This document shows positions 9,348 to 18,574 of a DNA stretch of 64,000 bases, in pieces (position 1 is the first letter of the stretch; each line of letters begins with the position of its first letter). Made by a program: the position numbers and the translations under genes. The DNA comes from DASPLX01 sp035627375 (lineage in GTDB: Bacteria > Pseudomonadota > Gammaproteobacteria > Burkholderiales > Burkholderiaceae_D). The stretch lies in contig DASPLX010000027.1 of assembly GCA_035627375.1 (NCBI GenBank), positions 79,566 through 143,565 of the forward strand. The letters run 5' to 3'. The notes beneath the pieces are model-generated. The model was not told where the DNA came from. It saw nothing but the letters and a program-made list of their open reading frames with translations, and did no database searches.

Positions 9348-11120
9348 CTAACTGAACGGCTGTTCCGAGATCAGCACCCGGTTGCGGCCTTCGTTCTTGG
9401 CCCGATACAGCGCCGAATCGGCCATCAGCAGCAATTCTTCCGCCGAGGTGCCGTGGATGAACAATTGGGCGATGCCGGCGGAGAAGGTGAGGCCGGTCAA
9501 TGCCTTGTCGCCGAAGACGATGGACATATCGTGGAATTGCTTGAGCAGGCAATCCATCCGTACCTTGGTGTCGTATGCCGTCGACACCGGAAACACGAGG
9601 CAGAATTCCTCCCCGCCGTAGCGCACCGCCAGGTCGCTGTTGCGGATCTGGCGGCGCAGCAAGGCCGCGAGATTGATCAATACCTGGTCGCCGAAGCTGT
9701 GTCCCAGCGTATCGTTGATGTTCTTGAAGTTGTCGAGGTCGAGCAGCACCATGGATAGCGCATAACCGGCGCGCTCGGCCTGGCTCAGCATCGCTTCGAT
9801 CTGTTCGGACAGGAAGCGGCGGTTGTAGAGGCCGGTCAGCGGATCTTGCACGGCTTGCTCGCGCAAGGCGATCTGCAATTGTTCGACCTCGTCGACCTTG
9901 CGACGCAGTTCGCCGTTGAGCGCCTCGAGCTTGATCTGCTGCTGCAACGCGTAGTCGCGCTCGAATTCCGCTTGCGCGAGTTCGTGCTGGATTTGCAGCG
10001 TGAAGAAGCGCGCGCGAGAACTCGATCCGAGCGACGTCTCGTAGTGCTCCTGATAGCGCCGCAGGTAGCCGTAGGCCAGATCGAACTTGCCGAGCTTGGC
10101 GTAGGCGCCGGCCAGGGCGTTGTAGACGTGCAGTACATAGAACACGCTCTTGAATTCGCCGAAGCCACGTTCGGCCTGCAACAGCCACTGAATGCCTTGT
10201 TCCGGCTGCTCCTTGCCGCAGGCGATCACGCCCAGCATCCACAAGCACTGGTTGATGATTTCCATGTGCTCGTGCTGCTGCGCATGCCGCAAGCCCTGCA
10301 TGGCGAGTTGCTCCGCTTCATCCCAGCGCAGCAGATTGGCGTAGGCCTGGGCCGCGACGACATGCAGGAAAGCCTCTTCGCCCGGCTGGAAATATTTGCT
10401 GGCCTTGGGGAACTCGTTCTCGATGATCTTGAGCGCCGCTGCCGTCTCGCCCATTTCAAGATATACGCTGGCCAAGTTGCCGGCCACCAGATGCGAAAAG
10501 CAGACCGGCTGCTCCTTGCACAGGGCGTATCCTTGCTCGAGCAGATCGCGCGCCTCGGCATAGTTGCCGAGTTCCATTTGCGCCGAGCCGAGATCGGAAA
10601 GGGCACGGCAGGAAAGCGGCGTCGACCGTTCGCGCTGCACCAGGGCGAGCGCCTTGTAGTAGTAACGCAACCCTTCCTGGACTTCGCCGCGAAAGAAATG
10701 CAGGTAGCCGAGGCGGTATAGCGCGAAATAGGCGTCCAGCGGTTCGCGCTCGCTTTCCGGCGCGTCCAGTACCTTTTCCAGCAAGTCCCGGGCGGCGTCG
10801 AATTCGCGCAGATTGATGAGAATGCCGGCGAACCCGGAACGCACCAACAGTTTGCCGCGCTTATCGTCGAGTTGCCGGAAATGGGTTTCGGCTTCCCGCA
10901 GCGTTGCTTCGGCTTGCGCCGGCGGACAATAGCGGATCTCGTAGAAAGCCTTGTTCAGGAGCGCGTAGGCGAGGCCACGGACGTCATTGTTCTGTTTCGC
11001 CAGTTCGATGCAGCGGGCCGACAGCTCCAGCGTGGTAGCGGGATCGGTGTACTGCGAGGCCCAGGCCCTGTCGTTCAGAGCGGCAATCTCCGAAACCGGA
11101 GAGGATGCTGTCAGAGTCAT
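9348..11120 (-). CDS. TPR-containing diguanylate cyclase
   Basis: A 590-residue cytoplasmic signalling protein. About 400 residues of tetratricopeptide-like helical repeats (repeating ALxxxGxAxxxxG patterns) are followed by a coiled coil at about 390-425 and a C-terminal GGDEF domain. The active-site motif is GGEEF at residues 502-506, a fully competent signature for making cyclic di-GMP. The domain entry DPLTGLYNRRFL is intact. No transmembrane segments or receiver domain are seen, so the TPR part probably senses a partner protein. A second, larger TPR-GGDEF protein lies at 49.8-53.9 kb. Confidence 0.92.
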   Translation of the reverse strand: MTLTASSPVSEIAALNDRAWASQYTDPATTLELSARCIELAKQNNDVRGLAYALLNKAFYEIRYCPPAQAEATLREAETHFRQLDDKRGKLLVRSGFAGILINLREFDAARDLLEKVLDAPESEREPLDAYFALYRLGYLHFFRGEVQEGLRYYYKALALVQRERSTPLSCRALSDLGSAQMELGNYAEARDLLEQGYALCKEQPVCFSHLVAGNLASVYLEMGETAAALKIIENEFPKASKYFQPGEEAFLHVVAAQAYANLLRWDEAEQLAMQGLRHAQQHEHMEIINQCLWMLGVIACGKEQPEQGIQWLLQAERGFGEFKSVFYVLHVYNALAGAYAKLGKFDLAYGYLRRYQEHYETSLGSSSRARFFTLQIQHELAQAEFERDYALQQQIKLEALNGELRRKVDEVEQLQIALREQAVQDPLTGLYNRRFLSEQIEAMLSQAERAGYALSMVLLDLDNFKNINDTLGHSFGDQVLINLAALLRRQIRNSDLAVRYGGEEFCLVFPVSTAYDTKVRMDCLLKQFHDMSIVFGDKALTGLTFSAGIAQLFIHGTSAEELLLMADSALYRAKNEGRNRVLISEQPFS

Positions 11121-11266
11121 TAGGTGGGTCTGGCGGTGGAGATTTCTCCATTTTAATGCGCTTGCTCATCGATGTGCGGTTTTGCGGCCGCTTCTCGATG
11201 TGCGTTTGCAGCATCCGTTCTTCAAGCGGCGTACAATGAGCGCTGTATTCTTGCTTGCGCTTTTTT

Positions 11267-12103
11267 ATGCTGAACGTCGATCTTCATTGCCATTCCACTA
11301 TTTCCGACGGCCTATTGCCGCCGGCCGAAGTCGCTGCTCGCGCAAAAGCCGGCGGCGTCGACGTCTGGGCCCTGACGGACCATGACGAGGTCGGAGGGGT
11401 GGCGGAAGCGCGCGCGGCCGCCCACGATCTCGGCATGAAGTTCGTTTCCGGAGTGGAAATCTCGGTGACTTGGGGCGGCGAAACCGTTCACATCGTCGGC
11501 TTGCAGGTCGACGAGACCAACGACACTCTCGTGCGGGGCTTGTATGCGACACGTCACGGGCGCGAACAGCGCGCCCATGAGATATCCGAGCAACTGGCGG
11601 CGGTCGGCATTCCGGGGGCATTTGAGGGAGCGCTCAAGCATGTGGGTAATCCCGATCTCATCTCGCGTACCCATTTTGCGCGCTACATCATCGAAACCGG
11701 GCGCTGCAAGGATGTCGCGGAAGTATTCAAGAATTACCTGATCGAAGGCAAACCCGGTTACGTGCCGCATCGTTGGGCGACGCTCAAGGATGCCGTCGGC
11801 TGGATACGCGGCGCGGGTGGAATGGCCATCATCGCCCATCCGGGGCGTTATGACTTCAATGACATCGGTTTCGATGCGTTGTTTGCAGAGTTCAAACATC
11901 TCGGCGGCGTCGGTATCGAAGTCGTTACCGGTAGTCACACCGAAGATCAATATGCCTATTTTGCCAAGATTGCACGTCGTTACGATTTTCTTGCGTCGCG
12001 CGGCTCGGATTTCCATGGTCCGGGCGAATCGCGCGTCGAACTTGGCGCGTTGCCCGCTTTGCCTGACAATGTCGTGCCGGTCTGGCACAATTGGCGCCTT
12101 TAG
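11267..12103 (+). CDS. PHP-domain phosphatase (3',5'-nucleoside bisphosphate type)
   Basis: The 278-residue protein has the PHP metal-binding motifs DLHCHSTISDG at the N-terminus, TDHDEVGG near residue 35, IIAHPGRY near residue 185 and GSDFHG near the end. It matches the family that contains the trinuclear-metal enzyme hydrolysing 3',5'-nucleoside bisphosphates and short RNA ends (YciV/RNase AM). ATG at 11267 starts the family sequence; a TTG four codons earlier is less likely. It opens a forward run and is divergent from the diguanylate cyclase gene. Confidence 0.9.
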   Translation: MLNVDLHCHSTISDGLLPPAEVAARAKAGGVDVWALTDHDEVGGVAEARAAAHDLGMKFVSGVEISVTWGGETVHIVGLQVDETNDTLVRGLYATRHGREQRAHEISEQLAAVGIPGAFEGALKHVGNPDLISRTHFARYIIETGRCKDVAEVFKNYLIEGKPGYVPHRWATLKDAVGWIRGAGGMAIIAHPGRYDFNDIGFDALFAEFKHLGGVGIEVVTGSHTEDQYAYFAKIARRYDFLASRGSDFHGPGESRVELGALPALPDNVVPVWHNWRL

Positions 12104-12145
12104 AAATTTCATCACCCAGCAGCCGCCCGCCGGCCTGTAGCATCC

Positions 12146-12173
12146 ATTGAAAATTCATGAAATAGCCATATTT
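12146..12173 (+). promoter_or_regulatory. Sigma-32-like (heat-shock) promoter for htpX
   Basis: ATTGAAA at 12146-12152, 13 bases, then CCATATTT from 12166. This fits the RpoH consensus (CTTGAAA, 12-15 bases, CCCCATxT) with one or two mismatches in each element. It lies about 30 bases before the htpX start. A 6-bp hairpin (GCCATA/TATGGC, 12165-12182) overlaps the -10 element. HtpX is a known heat-shock protease, so context agrees. Confidence 0.6.
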
Positions 12174-12201
12174 TGATATGGCCCTACCTGGGAGGTCGTG
12201 A

Positions 12202-13071
12202 ATGAAACGGATATTCCTGTTCCTGGCTACGAACATCGCCGTCCTACTGGTGATGAGCGTCGTCTTGTCCCTGCTTGGCGTGAACCGGTTCCTCGCCGGA
12301 ACCGGGCTGAATCTGCCCGCTTTGATGGTGTTCTCCCTCGTGGTCGGCTTCACGGGATCGATTTTCTCGCTCCTGATCAGCAAGCCGATGGCGAAATGGT
12401 CGACCGGCGCCCGCGTGATCGACTCTCCGTCGTCGAGCACGGAATTGTGGCTGCTGGACACGGTGAGGAAGCTGTCCGAGCGTGCCGGCATCGCGATGCC
12501 CGGAGTCGCCATCTATGACGGCGAACCGAATGCGTTCGCGACCGGCGCCTTCAAGAATTCCGCCTTGGTGGCGGTCTCGACCGGCCTGCTCGAATCGATG
12601 AACAAGGAAGAGGTCGAAGCCGTGCTCGGGCACGAGATCGCGCATGTCGCCAATGGCGACATGGTGACCTTGACCTTGATCCAGGGCGTAGTGAACACTT
12701 TCGTCGTGTTCCTGTCGCGCATCGTCGGCTATGTCGTCGACCGCGCGTTGTCGCGCGACGGCGAGGGTCCCGGCATCGGCTATACGGTGACGGTGCTGGT
12801 GTCGCAGATCATTTTCGGTATCGGCGCTTCGATGATCGTCGCCTGGTTCTCGCGCTATCGTGAATTCCGGGCCGACGAAGGCTCGGCGCGGCTGCTCGGC
12901 TCGCCGCAACCCATGGTGCACGCGCTGGCGCGTCTCGGCGGCCTCAACCCCGGTGATCTGCCTCAGTCGATGGCGGCGATGGGCATCAACGATACGCCCG
13001 GATTCATGCAATTGTTCTCGTCGCATCCCCCGATCGAACAGCGTATCGCGGCCTTGCGCAATTTGAAGTAA
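12202..13071 (+). CDS. htpX: Membrane zinc protease HtpX
   Basis: HtpX is an inner-membrane M48 metallopeptidase that degrades damaged membrane proteins together with FtsH. The 289-residue product has two N-terminal membrane helices (about 4-26 and 38-59), the zinc motif HEIAH at residues 144-148, two more hydrophobic segments around 155-215, and the downstream glutamate ligand in EFRADE. The length equals the family standard. A strong ribosome site (GGGAGG) precedes ATG at 12202, a sigma-32-like promoter lies just upstream and a strong terminator follows. Confidence 0.96.
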   Translation: MKRIFLFLATNIAVLLVMSVVLSLLGVNRFLAGTGLNLPALMVFSLVVGFTGSIFSLLISKPMAKWSTGARVIDSPSSSTELWLLDTVRKLSERAGIAMPGVAIYDGEPNAFATGAFKNSALVAVSTGLLESMNKEEVEAVLGHEIAHVANGDMVTLTLIQGVVNTFVVFLSRIVGYVVDRALSRDGEGPGIGYTVTVLVSQIIFGIGASMIVAWFSRYREFRADEGSARLLGSPQPMVHALARLGGLNPGDLPQSMAAMGINDTPGFMQLFSSHPPIEQRIAALRNLK

Positions 13072-13091
13072 GAAGGAGCATCGATCACGAC

Positions 13092-13126
13092 GCGGCGGTA
13101 GTTTCTGCTACCGCCGCTTTTATTTT
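13092..13126 (+). terminator. Rho-independent terminator after htpX
   Basis: Perfect 10-bp stem GCGGCGGTAG/CTACCGCCGC (13092-13101, 13108-13117), loop TTTCTG, followed by TTTTATTTT. Confidence 0.9.
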
Positions 13127-13192
13127 GGTTCAGGCGCCGGTTGCATCGCCGCCCGATCCGCCGCGTAGCGGCTTTCACCGAAACTCGTTTTC

Positions 13193-13816
13193 ATGACCCA
13201 GTTTTTCCATATTCATCCGGACAACCCGCAACTGCGCCTGATCAAGCAGGCCGCCCAGATCGTACACGGCGGCGGCATCGTGGCGTTGCCGACGGATTCC
13301 TGCTACGCGCTGGTCTGCCACCTTGACGACAAGGGAGCGGTGGAGCGCCTGCGCCGCATTCGCGGCATCGACGAAAAGCATCATCTGACGCTGTTGTGCC
13401 GCGATCTCAGCGAAATTTCGGAGTACGCGAAGGTGGATAACCGCCAGTACCGCATGCTGAAGGCGGCGACGCCGGGGCCGTATACCATCATCTTGGAGGC
13501 GACCAAGGAAGTGCCGCGTCGCGTAAGCCATCCGTCGCGCAAGACCATCGGTTTGCGCGTCCCGGAAAACGCGATCGCGCACGCCTTGCTGGAAGAATTG
13601 CGCCAGCCCTTGCTCGGCACCACCCTGATCCTGCCGGGAGAAGATCGGCCGCTGACCGATCCAGACGAAATCCGCGACGGTCTGGGAGCCCAGATCGAAC
13701 TCGTGATCGACGGCGGCGCCTGCAGCCTGGAGCCGACGACAGTCATCGATCTGACCGGCGGCGAGCCGCAACTGGTGCGCCAGGGGCGCGGAGATGCCGG
13801 CCTGTTCGGCCTATGA
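13193..13816 (+). CDS. Sua5/YciO/YrdC-type threonylcarbamoyl-AMP synthase
   Basis: The 207-residue protein has the YrdC/Sua5 fold that makes threonylcarbamoyl-AMP for the t6A37 modification of ANN-decoding tRNAs. Family features seen: GGGIVALPTDSCYALVC near residue 25, KRxxD-like RRIRGIDEKHHLT, the STTVI-like segment PTTVIDLT and GEPQLVRQGRGD near the end. The phrase HHLTLLC and the length are closer to the YciO branch than to TsaC, so the role in t6A synthesis is likely but not certain. No strong ribosome site is visible before ATG at 13193. Confidence 0.85.
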   Translation: MTQFFHIHPDNPQLRLIKQAAQIVHGGGIVALPTDSCYALVCHLDDKGAVERLRRIRGIDEKHHLTLLCRDLSEISEYAKVDNRQYRMLKAATPGPYTIILEATKEVPRRVSHPSRKTIGLRVPENAIAHALLEELRQPLLGTTLILPGEDRPLTDPDEIRDGLGAQIELVIDGGACSLEPTTVIDLTGGEPQLVRQGRGDAGLFGL

Positions 13817-13861
13817 CGGGCGGCGGAAGTCGCGCTGGTGCCCTCTGATAGAATTCATCGG

Positions 13862-14518
13862 ATGAACGAAATTATCCAGACGATCGCGGTAATCGCCTTG
13901 CCGCTGATATTCGCCATTACCTTGCATGAAGCGGCGCATGCTTATGCCGCGAAATATTTCGGTGATACGACCGCTTACAGCCAAGGCCGGATGACCCTGA
14001 ATCCGGTCAAGCATATCGATCCGTTGGGCACGATCCTGCTGCCATTGATTTTTTTTCTGGTCGGTAGTCCGTTTATCATCGGTTACGCGAAGCCGGTGCC
14101 CGTCGATTTCGGCAAGCTGCGCAAGCCGAAACGGGACATGGCCTGGGTCGCGCTGGCAGGACCGGCGGCGAATTTCGTCATGGCTTTGTTGTCCTGGATA
14201 TTGCTAGTGCTGTTGCATGCAGGCGGAGTGGAGGAGCCTTACTTCATGGCTATCGCCAAGGCTGGCGTCACCGTCAACCTGCTCTTTTTCGCCTTCAACC
14301 TGTTTCCGCTGCCGCCGCTGGACGGGGGGCGCATTCTGACGAGCCTGCTGCCGCATAACTATGCCTACAAGTTCGCGCGTATCGAACCGTACGGATTCTT
14401 CATTCTGATAGGCTTGCTCTATTTTCAGGTTCTCGGCTTCTGGATCGGACCGGTGCAGAATATCGCTCAAGTCCTGATCGGCCTGATCGTTTCTCCTCTG
14501 AGTTTTCTTCTGAACTGA
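13862..14518 (+). CDS. Site-2 protease family (M50) membrane protein
   Basis: A 218-residue intramembrane metalloprotease-like protein. The zinc motif HEAAH is in the first membrane helix (about residue 20) and the third ligand is in NLFPLPPLDGGRI near residue 155. Four to five hydrophobic helices are visible. These compact M50 proteins, without a PDZ domain, sit next to trpS in many betaproteobacteria, as here; their substrates are unknown. ATG at 13862 is chosen because the preceding eight codons of the open frame do not fit the family. The stop is 7 bases before trpS. Confidence 0.9.
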   Translation: MNEIIQTIAVIALPLIFAITLHEAAHAYAAKYFGDTTAYSQGRMTLNPVKHIDPLGTILLPLIFFLVGSPFIIGYAKPVPVDFGKLRKPKRDMAWVALAGPAANFVMALLSWILLVLLHAGGVEEPYFMAIAKAGVTVNLLFFAFNLFPLPPLDGGRILTSLLPHNYAYKFARIEPYGFFILIGLLYFQVLGFWIGPVQNIAQVLIGLIVSPLSFLLN

Positions 14519-14525
14519 CACTACT

Positions 14526-15728
14526 ATGTATCCTGATCGCGTCGTCTCCGGCATGCGTCCCACGGGTGCCTTGCACCTCGGCCATTATCACGGAGCGCTC
14601 AAAAACTGGGTCAAGCTGCAATCCGAATACCCCTGCCTGTTCTTCGTCGCCGATTGGCACGCCTTGACGACCCACTATGACGACCCGAGCGTCATCGAGA
14701 CCAGCACTTGGGACATGGTGATCGACTGGCTTGCCTCAGGCATCGATCCCTCGCAGGCGACGCTGTTCATCCAGTCGAAGGTGCCGGAACATGCGGAATT
14801 GCATCTTCTGCTGTCGATGTCGACCCCGCTCGGCTGGCTCGAACGGGTGCCGACCTACAAGGATCAGCAGGAGAAACTCGCCGACCGCGACCTCGCGACC
14901 TACGGTTTTCTCGGCTACCCGTTGCTGCAGGCGGCCGACGTGCTCATCTATCGCGCCAGCATGGTGCCGGTCGGCGAAGACCAAGTGCCGCACATCGAGA
15001 TGATGCGCGAGATCGCGCGCCGCTTTAACCATATCTACGGCAAGGAGAAAGGCTTCGAGGAAAAGGCGCGCGAGGCGATCAAGAAACTCGGCGCCAAGCG
15101 GGCCAAGATCTACGACGAACTCCGCACCGAGTACCAGGAAAAGGGCGACGAAGACGCGTTGGCGCAAGCCAAGGCCATGCTCGACGAAGCGCAGAACCTG
15201 TCGATGATCGACCGCGAACGCCTGTTCGGCTATCTCGAAGGCAGCCGCAAGCTGATCCTGGTCGAGCCTCAGGTCAAGCTGACCGAGGCGTCGCGCATGC
15301 CGGGTCTCGACGGCCAGAAGATGTCGAAGAGCTACAACAATACGATCGCGCTGCGCGACGACAAGGATACGGTCACCAAGAAGGTGCGGACGATGCCGAC
15401 CGATCCGGCGCGCGTGCGCCGCACCGATCCGGGCGATCCGGAGAAATGCCCGGTCTGGCAGCTGCATCAAGTGTATTCCGACGAGCCCACCCGCGATTGG
15501 GTCATGAAAGGCTGCCGCTCGGCCGGCATCGGTTGCCTCGAATGCAAGCAACCCGTCATCGACGGCATTTTGAAGGAGCAGGAGCCGATGCGCGAGCGCG
15601 CTCAGCAGTATCTCGATGATCCGTCGCTGGTGCGCGCCATCGTCGCCGACGGCTGCGAAAAAGCCCGCAAATTCGCCCAGGAAACCATGCGCGACGTGCG
15701 CGAGGCGATGGGCTTGAGCTATACCTAA
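14526..15728 (+). CDS. trpS: Tryptophanyl-tRNA synthetase
   Basis: This class I aminoacyl-tRNA synthetase charges tRNA-Trp. The 400-residue protein shows the HIGH-type motif HLGHYHG near residue 18 and the KMSKS motif in GQKMSKSYNN near residue 263. The length fits the longer bacterial form with an inserted helical segment (about 190-230) found in betaproteobacteria, rather than the 334-residue E. coli form. The C-terminus contains GCRSAGIGCLECK, typical of this longer subgroup. No strong ribosome site precedes ATG at 14526, so it may be coupled to the M50 gene. It shares one base with the following methyltransferase gene (TAATG). Confidence 0.96.
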   Translation: MYPDRVVSGMRPTGALHLGHYHGALKNWVKLQSEYPCLFFVADWHALTTHYDDPSVIETSTWDMVIDWLASGIDPSQATLFIQSKVPEHAELHLLLSMSTPLGWLERVPTYKDQQEKLADRDLATYGFLGYPLLQAADVLIYRASMVPVGEDQVPHIEMMREIARRFNHIYGKEKGFEEKAREAIKKLGAKRAKIYDELRTEYQEKGDEDALAQAKAMLDEAQNLSMIDRERLFGYLEGSRKLILVEPQVKLTEASRMPGLDGQKMSKSYNNTIALRDDKDTVTKKVRTMPTDPARVRRTDPGDPEKCPVWQLHQVYSDEPTRDWVMKGCRSAGIGCLECKQPVIDGILKEQEPMRERAQQYLDDPSLVRAIVADGCEKARKFAQETMRDVREAMGLSYT

Positions 15729-16285
15729 TGCAGCAGCATGCCTCGATCGATGCGCCATCGGCGTGGGTCGCTCGTTTCGCACCGCTGATTCCATCCGGCG
15801 AGGCGCTCGATCTGGCTTGCGGCGGCGGGCGCCACGCGCGTCTGCTGGCCGCGCAAGGTCGTCCGGTGCTGGCGCTCGATCGCGATGTTTCCCTGGTGGC
15901 CCGATCCGCGCCGCCGAACGTGTCCGTGCTTCAGCACGATCTCGAACGGGGGGCGAGCTGGCCATTCGAAGACCGGCGGTTTGGCGGGATCGTGGTGACC
16001 AATTACCTGCATCGGCCCTTGTTTCCGCATATCGTCGCAAGCCTCGCGCCCGGCGGCGTACTGATCTACGAAACCTTCGCGCAAGGCAACGAACGTTTCG
16101 GCAAGCCTTCGAATCCTGATTTTCTGTTGGCGCCAGGCGAATTGCTGACTTTGCTTCGTCCCGCGCTGCGCATCATCGCCTTCGAGGACGGTTATCTCGA
16201 AGCGCCGAAACCGGCCATGGTGCAACGCGTTTGCGCGGTGAAGCCAGAACCGGGGCAGTCCGAAGCGCATCTGAGACTCGGATGA
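15728..16285 (+). CDS. Class I SAM-dependent methyltransferase
   Basis: A 185-residue Rossmann-fold methyltransferase. The SAM-binding motif I reads ALDLACGGGRHARLLA near residue 25, followed by LALDRD (motif II) and VTNYLHRPLFP (motif IV region). It resembles the TehB/UbiE-like small methyltransferases; substrate unknown. The start codon overlaps the trpS stop by one base, indicating translational coupling. Confidence 0.85.
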   Translation: MQQHASIDAPSAWVARFAPLIPSGEALDLACGGGRHARLLAAQGRPVLALDRDVSLVARSAPPNVSVLQHDLERGASWPFEDRRFGGIVVTNYLHRPLFPHIVASLAPGGVLIYETFAQGNERFGKPSNPDFLLAPGELLTLLRPALRIIAFEDGYLEAPKPAMVQRVCAVKPEPGQSEAHLRLG

Positions 16286-16385
16286 TCCTCGCAGATCGCT
16301 TTTGAGCCGGCGGGAGCGCCAAGATGCTCCACGGAACCAGCCTATCCGCTACAATCGAATATTTCCATCTTTACGATTCTTCATC

Positions 16386-17264
16386 ATGATTCAGGGCAGC
16401 ATCGTCGCAATCGTCACCCCTATGCATTCCGATGGCAGCCTCGACCTGCCGGGCTTGCGCAAGCTGATCGACTGGCATATCGCGGAAGGCACCGACAGCA
16501 TCGTGATCGTCGGCACCACCGGCGAATCGCCGACCGTGACGGTGGAGGAACACTGCGAACTGATCAAGCTGGCGGTGGAGCATGCGGCAAAGCGCATTCC
16601 CATCATCGCAGGCTCGGGCGGCAATTCGACGGCCGAGGCGATCGAACTGACGAAGTTCGCGAAGAGCGTCGGCGCCGACGCGTCGCTGCAGGTGGTTCCT
16701 TACTACAATCGCCCGACCCAGGAGGGCATGTACCAGCATTTCAAGAAGATCGCCGAGTCGGTCGATCTTCCGGTCATCCTCTACAACGTGCCGGGCCGCA
16801 CGGTCGCCGATATGTCGAACGACACGATACTGCGCCTTGCCCAGGTGCCGGGCATCGTCGGCGTCAAGGATGCGACCGGCAATATCGCGCGCGGCAGCGA
16901 CCTGATCCGCCTGGCGCCGAAATCCTTCGCCGTGTACTCCGGCGACGATGCCACCGCCATGGCGCTGATGTTCTGCGGCGCCAAGGGCAATATTTCCGTG
17001 ACCGCGAATGTCGCGCCGCGCGCCATGCATGAGCTGTGCGCCGCGGCCATGGCGGGCAAGGTGGCCGAGGCCGTCGCTCTCAACAACAAGTTGCTCCCGC
17101 TGCACAACAAGCTGTTCGTGGAGCCGAATCCGGTGCCGGTGAAATGGGCGCTGGCCGAAATGGGCATGATGGAAGGCGGCATCCGCCTCCCGCTCGTGCC
17201 GCTGGCGGCCGATTTCCATGCCGTCGTCCGTGCCGCCATGCGCGAGTCCGGTGTATTACAATAG
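16386..17264 (+). CDS. dapA: 4-hydroxy-tetrahydrodipicolinate synthase
   Basis: DapA condenses pyruvate with aspartate semialdehyde in the first committed step of lysine and diaminopimelate synthesis. The 292-residue product is of standard length. The Schiff-base lysine is K161 in VGVKDATGN, the active-site tyrosine is in LYNVPGRT, and the GTTGESPT phosphate loop is near residue 45. ATG at 16386 starts the conserved MIQGSIVAIVTPM. The bamC gene follows, the same order as in E. coli and many proteobacteria. Confidence 0.97.
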   Translation: MIQGSIVAIVTPMHSDGSLDLPGLRKLIDWHIAEGTDSIVIVGTTGESPTVTVEEHCELIKLAVEHAAKRIPIIAGSGGNSTAEAIELTKFAKSVGADASLQVVPYYNRPTQEGMYQHFKKIAESVDLPVILYNVPGRTVADMSNDTILRLAQVPGIVGVKDATGNIARGSDLIRLAPKSFAVYSGDDATAMALMFCGAKGNISVTANVAPRAMHELCAAAMAGKVAEAVALNNKLLPLHNKLFVEPNPVPVKWALAEMGMMEGGIRLPLVPLAADFHAVVRAAMRESGVLQ

Positions 17265-17347
17265 CCCCCGGCCGAACAGGCCCGCCCAGGGAGGGCGCGG
17301 CATTATCACGAATCTGTATCCACATGACTAATCTGGAATTTTTTCAC

Positions 17348-18511
17348 ATGGCTCAACGCAGTACCGCTCAACGCCGCCTTGTTTACGCGCTCGCGCTGAC
17401 CAGCCTCGCTGGATGCAGTTCGCTCAATTCGCTGATCGAAGGAGACAAACTCGATTACCGCAGCGCCAGCAAGGCGCCCTCGGTTTCTCTCGAAGTGCCG
17501 CCCGATCTCACGCAACTGCAGCGCGACAGCCGGTATGCCATTCCCGAGGCGAACAGCGGCACGGCGACCGCCTCCACCTACAACGCCACGTTCGGTTCGC
17601 GTGCGCCTGCTGCCGCGACGACGGCCGGCGCCGTGGCGCCGAACGCGGTCGAGGACATGCGCATCGAGCGCGACGGCAGGCAGCGCTGGCTGGTCGTCAA
17701 ACGTGCGCCGGAAGCTCTCTGGCCGCAATTGAAAGACTTTTGGCAGGACAACGGTTTCCTGATCAATGTCGATTCGCCGCAAACCGGCGTCATGGAAACC
17801 GACTGGGCCGAAAACCGGGCCAAGATTCCCGAAGATATCATTCGCCGTACGCTCGGCAAGGTATTCGATTCGCTGTATTCGACCGGCGAGCGCGACAAGT
17901 TCCGCACGCGCGTCGAACGCGGCCCGAACGGCATGACAGAGATCTATATCAGCCATCGCGGCGCCCAGGAAGTGCTCAAGGGGCGTGGCGATCAATCGGA
18001 GGGCACCGTGTGGACCACCCGTCCGTCCGATCCCGAGCTGGAGGCCGAGTTCCTGTCGCGTTTGATGACGCGCCTCGGTTCCGAGGCTACGCGCGCCAAG
18101 GCGGTGGTCGCCAGCGCACCGGCGCAGCAAGCCAAGGCCAAGCTGGTCAAGGGTGGCGGCGGCGCATACGTGGAAGTCGACGAGGCATTCGATCGCGCCT
18201 GGCGCCGTGTAGGCCTGGCTCTCGATCGCGTCGGATTTACCGTCGAAGACCGCGATCGCGGTCAAGGCATCTATTTCGTCCGCTACGTCGATCAGGATGC
18301 CGATGCCCAGGGCAAGGGCGAGAAAGGGTTCTTTTCGCGGCTGCTGTCGTTCGGCTCGGACGACGACAAGTCCCAGGCGCAGCGTTATCGCATTCTCGTG
18401 AAGGGCGTCGGCGCGGCCAGCCAGGTGAGCGTCCAGAACAATGAAGGCAAGCCGGAAACCTCCCAGACCGGCGAGAAAATCCTGGCACTGCTGAACGACC
18501 AACTCAAGTAA
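17348..18511 (+). CDS. bamC: Outer membrane assembly lipoprotein BamC
   Basis: BamC is a lipoprotein accessory of the BAM complex that folds outer-membrane proteins. From ATG at 17348 the protein has 387 residues, with a lipoprotein signal ending in the lipobox LAGC (cysteine near residue 23), a disordered stretch to about residue 100 and two helix-grip domains (about 115-240 and 255-385). An in-frame ATG at 17324 would add eight residues ahead of the positively charged n-region. It follows dapA directly, the usual arrangement. Confidence 0.93.
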   Translation: MAQRSTAQRRLVYALALTSLAGCSSLNSLIEGDKLDYRSASKAPSVSLEVPPDLTQLQRDSRYAIPEANSGTATASTYNATFGSRAPAAATTAGAVAPNAVEDMRIERDGRQRWLVVKRAPEALWPQLKDFWQDNGFLINVDSPQTGVMETDWAENRAKIPEDIIRRTLGKVFDSLYSTGERDKFRTRVERGPNGMTEIYISHRGAQEVLKGRGDQSEGTVWTTRPSDPELEAEFLSRLMTRLGSEATRAKAVVASAPAQQAKAKLVKGGGGAYVEVDEAFDRAWRRVGLALDRVGFTVEDRDRGQGIYFVRYVDQDADAQGKGEKGFFSRLLSFGSDDDKSQAQRYRILVKGVGAASQVSVQNNEGKPETSQTGEKILALLNDQLK

Positions 18512-18532
18512 TCCGCGAATCCGCGTTAGATA

Positions 18533-18559
18533 GGGGGGGGCGCCGGCCGGCGATCCCCC
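18533..18559 (+). other. GC hairpin in front of a TTG start
   Basis: A run of eight G at 18533-18540, the palindrome CGCCGGCCGGCG at 18541-18552 and CCCCC at 18555-18559 can fold into one very stable hairpin. It ends 15 bases before the TTG start of the next gene. It has no T-run. It may slow transcription or translation between bamC and the hydrolase. Confidence 0.5.
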
Positions 18560-18574
18560 ACTCAAGAGTCTTCC

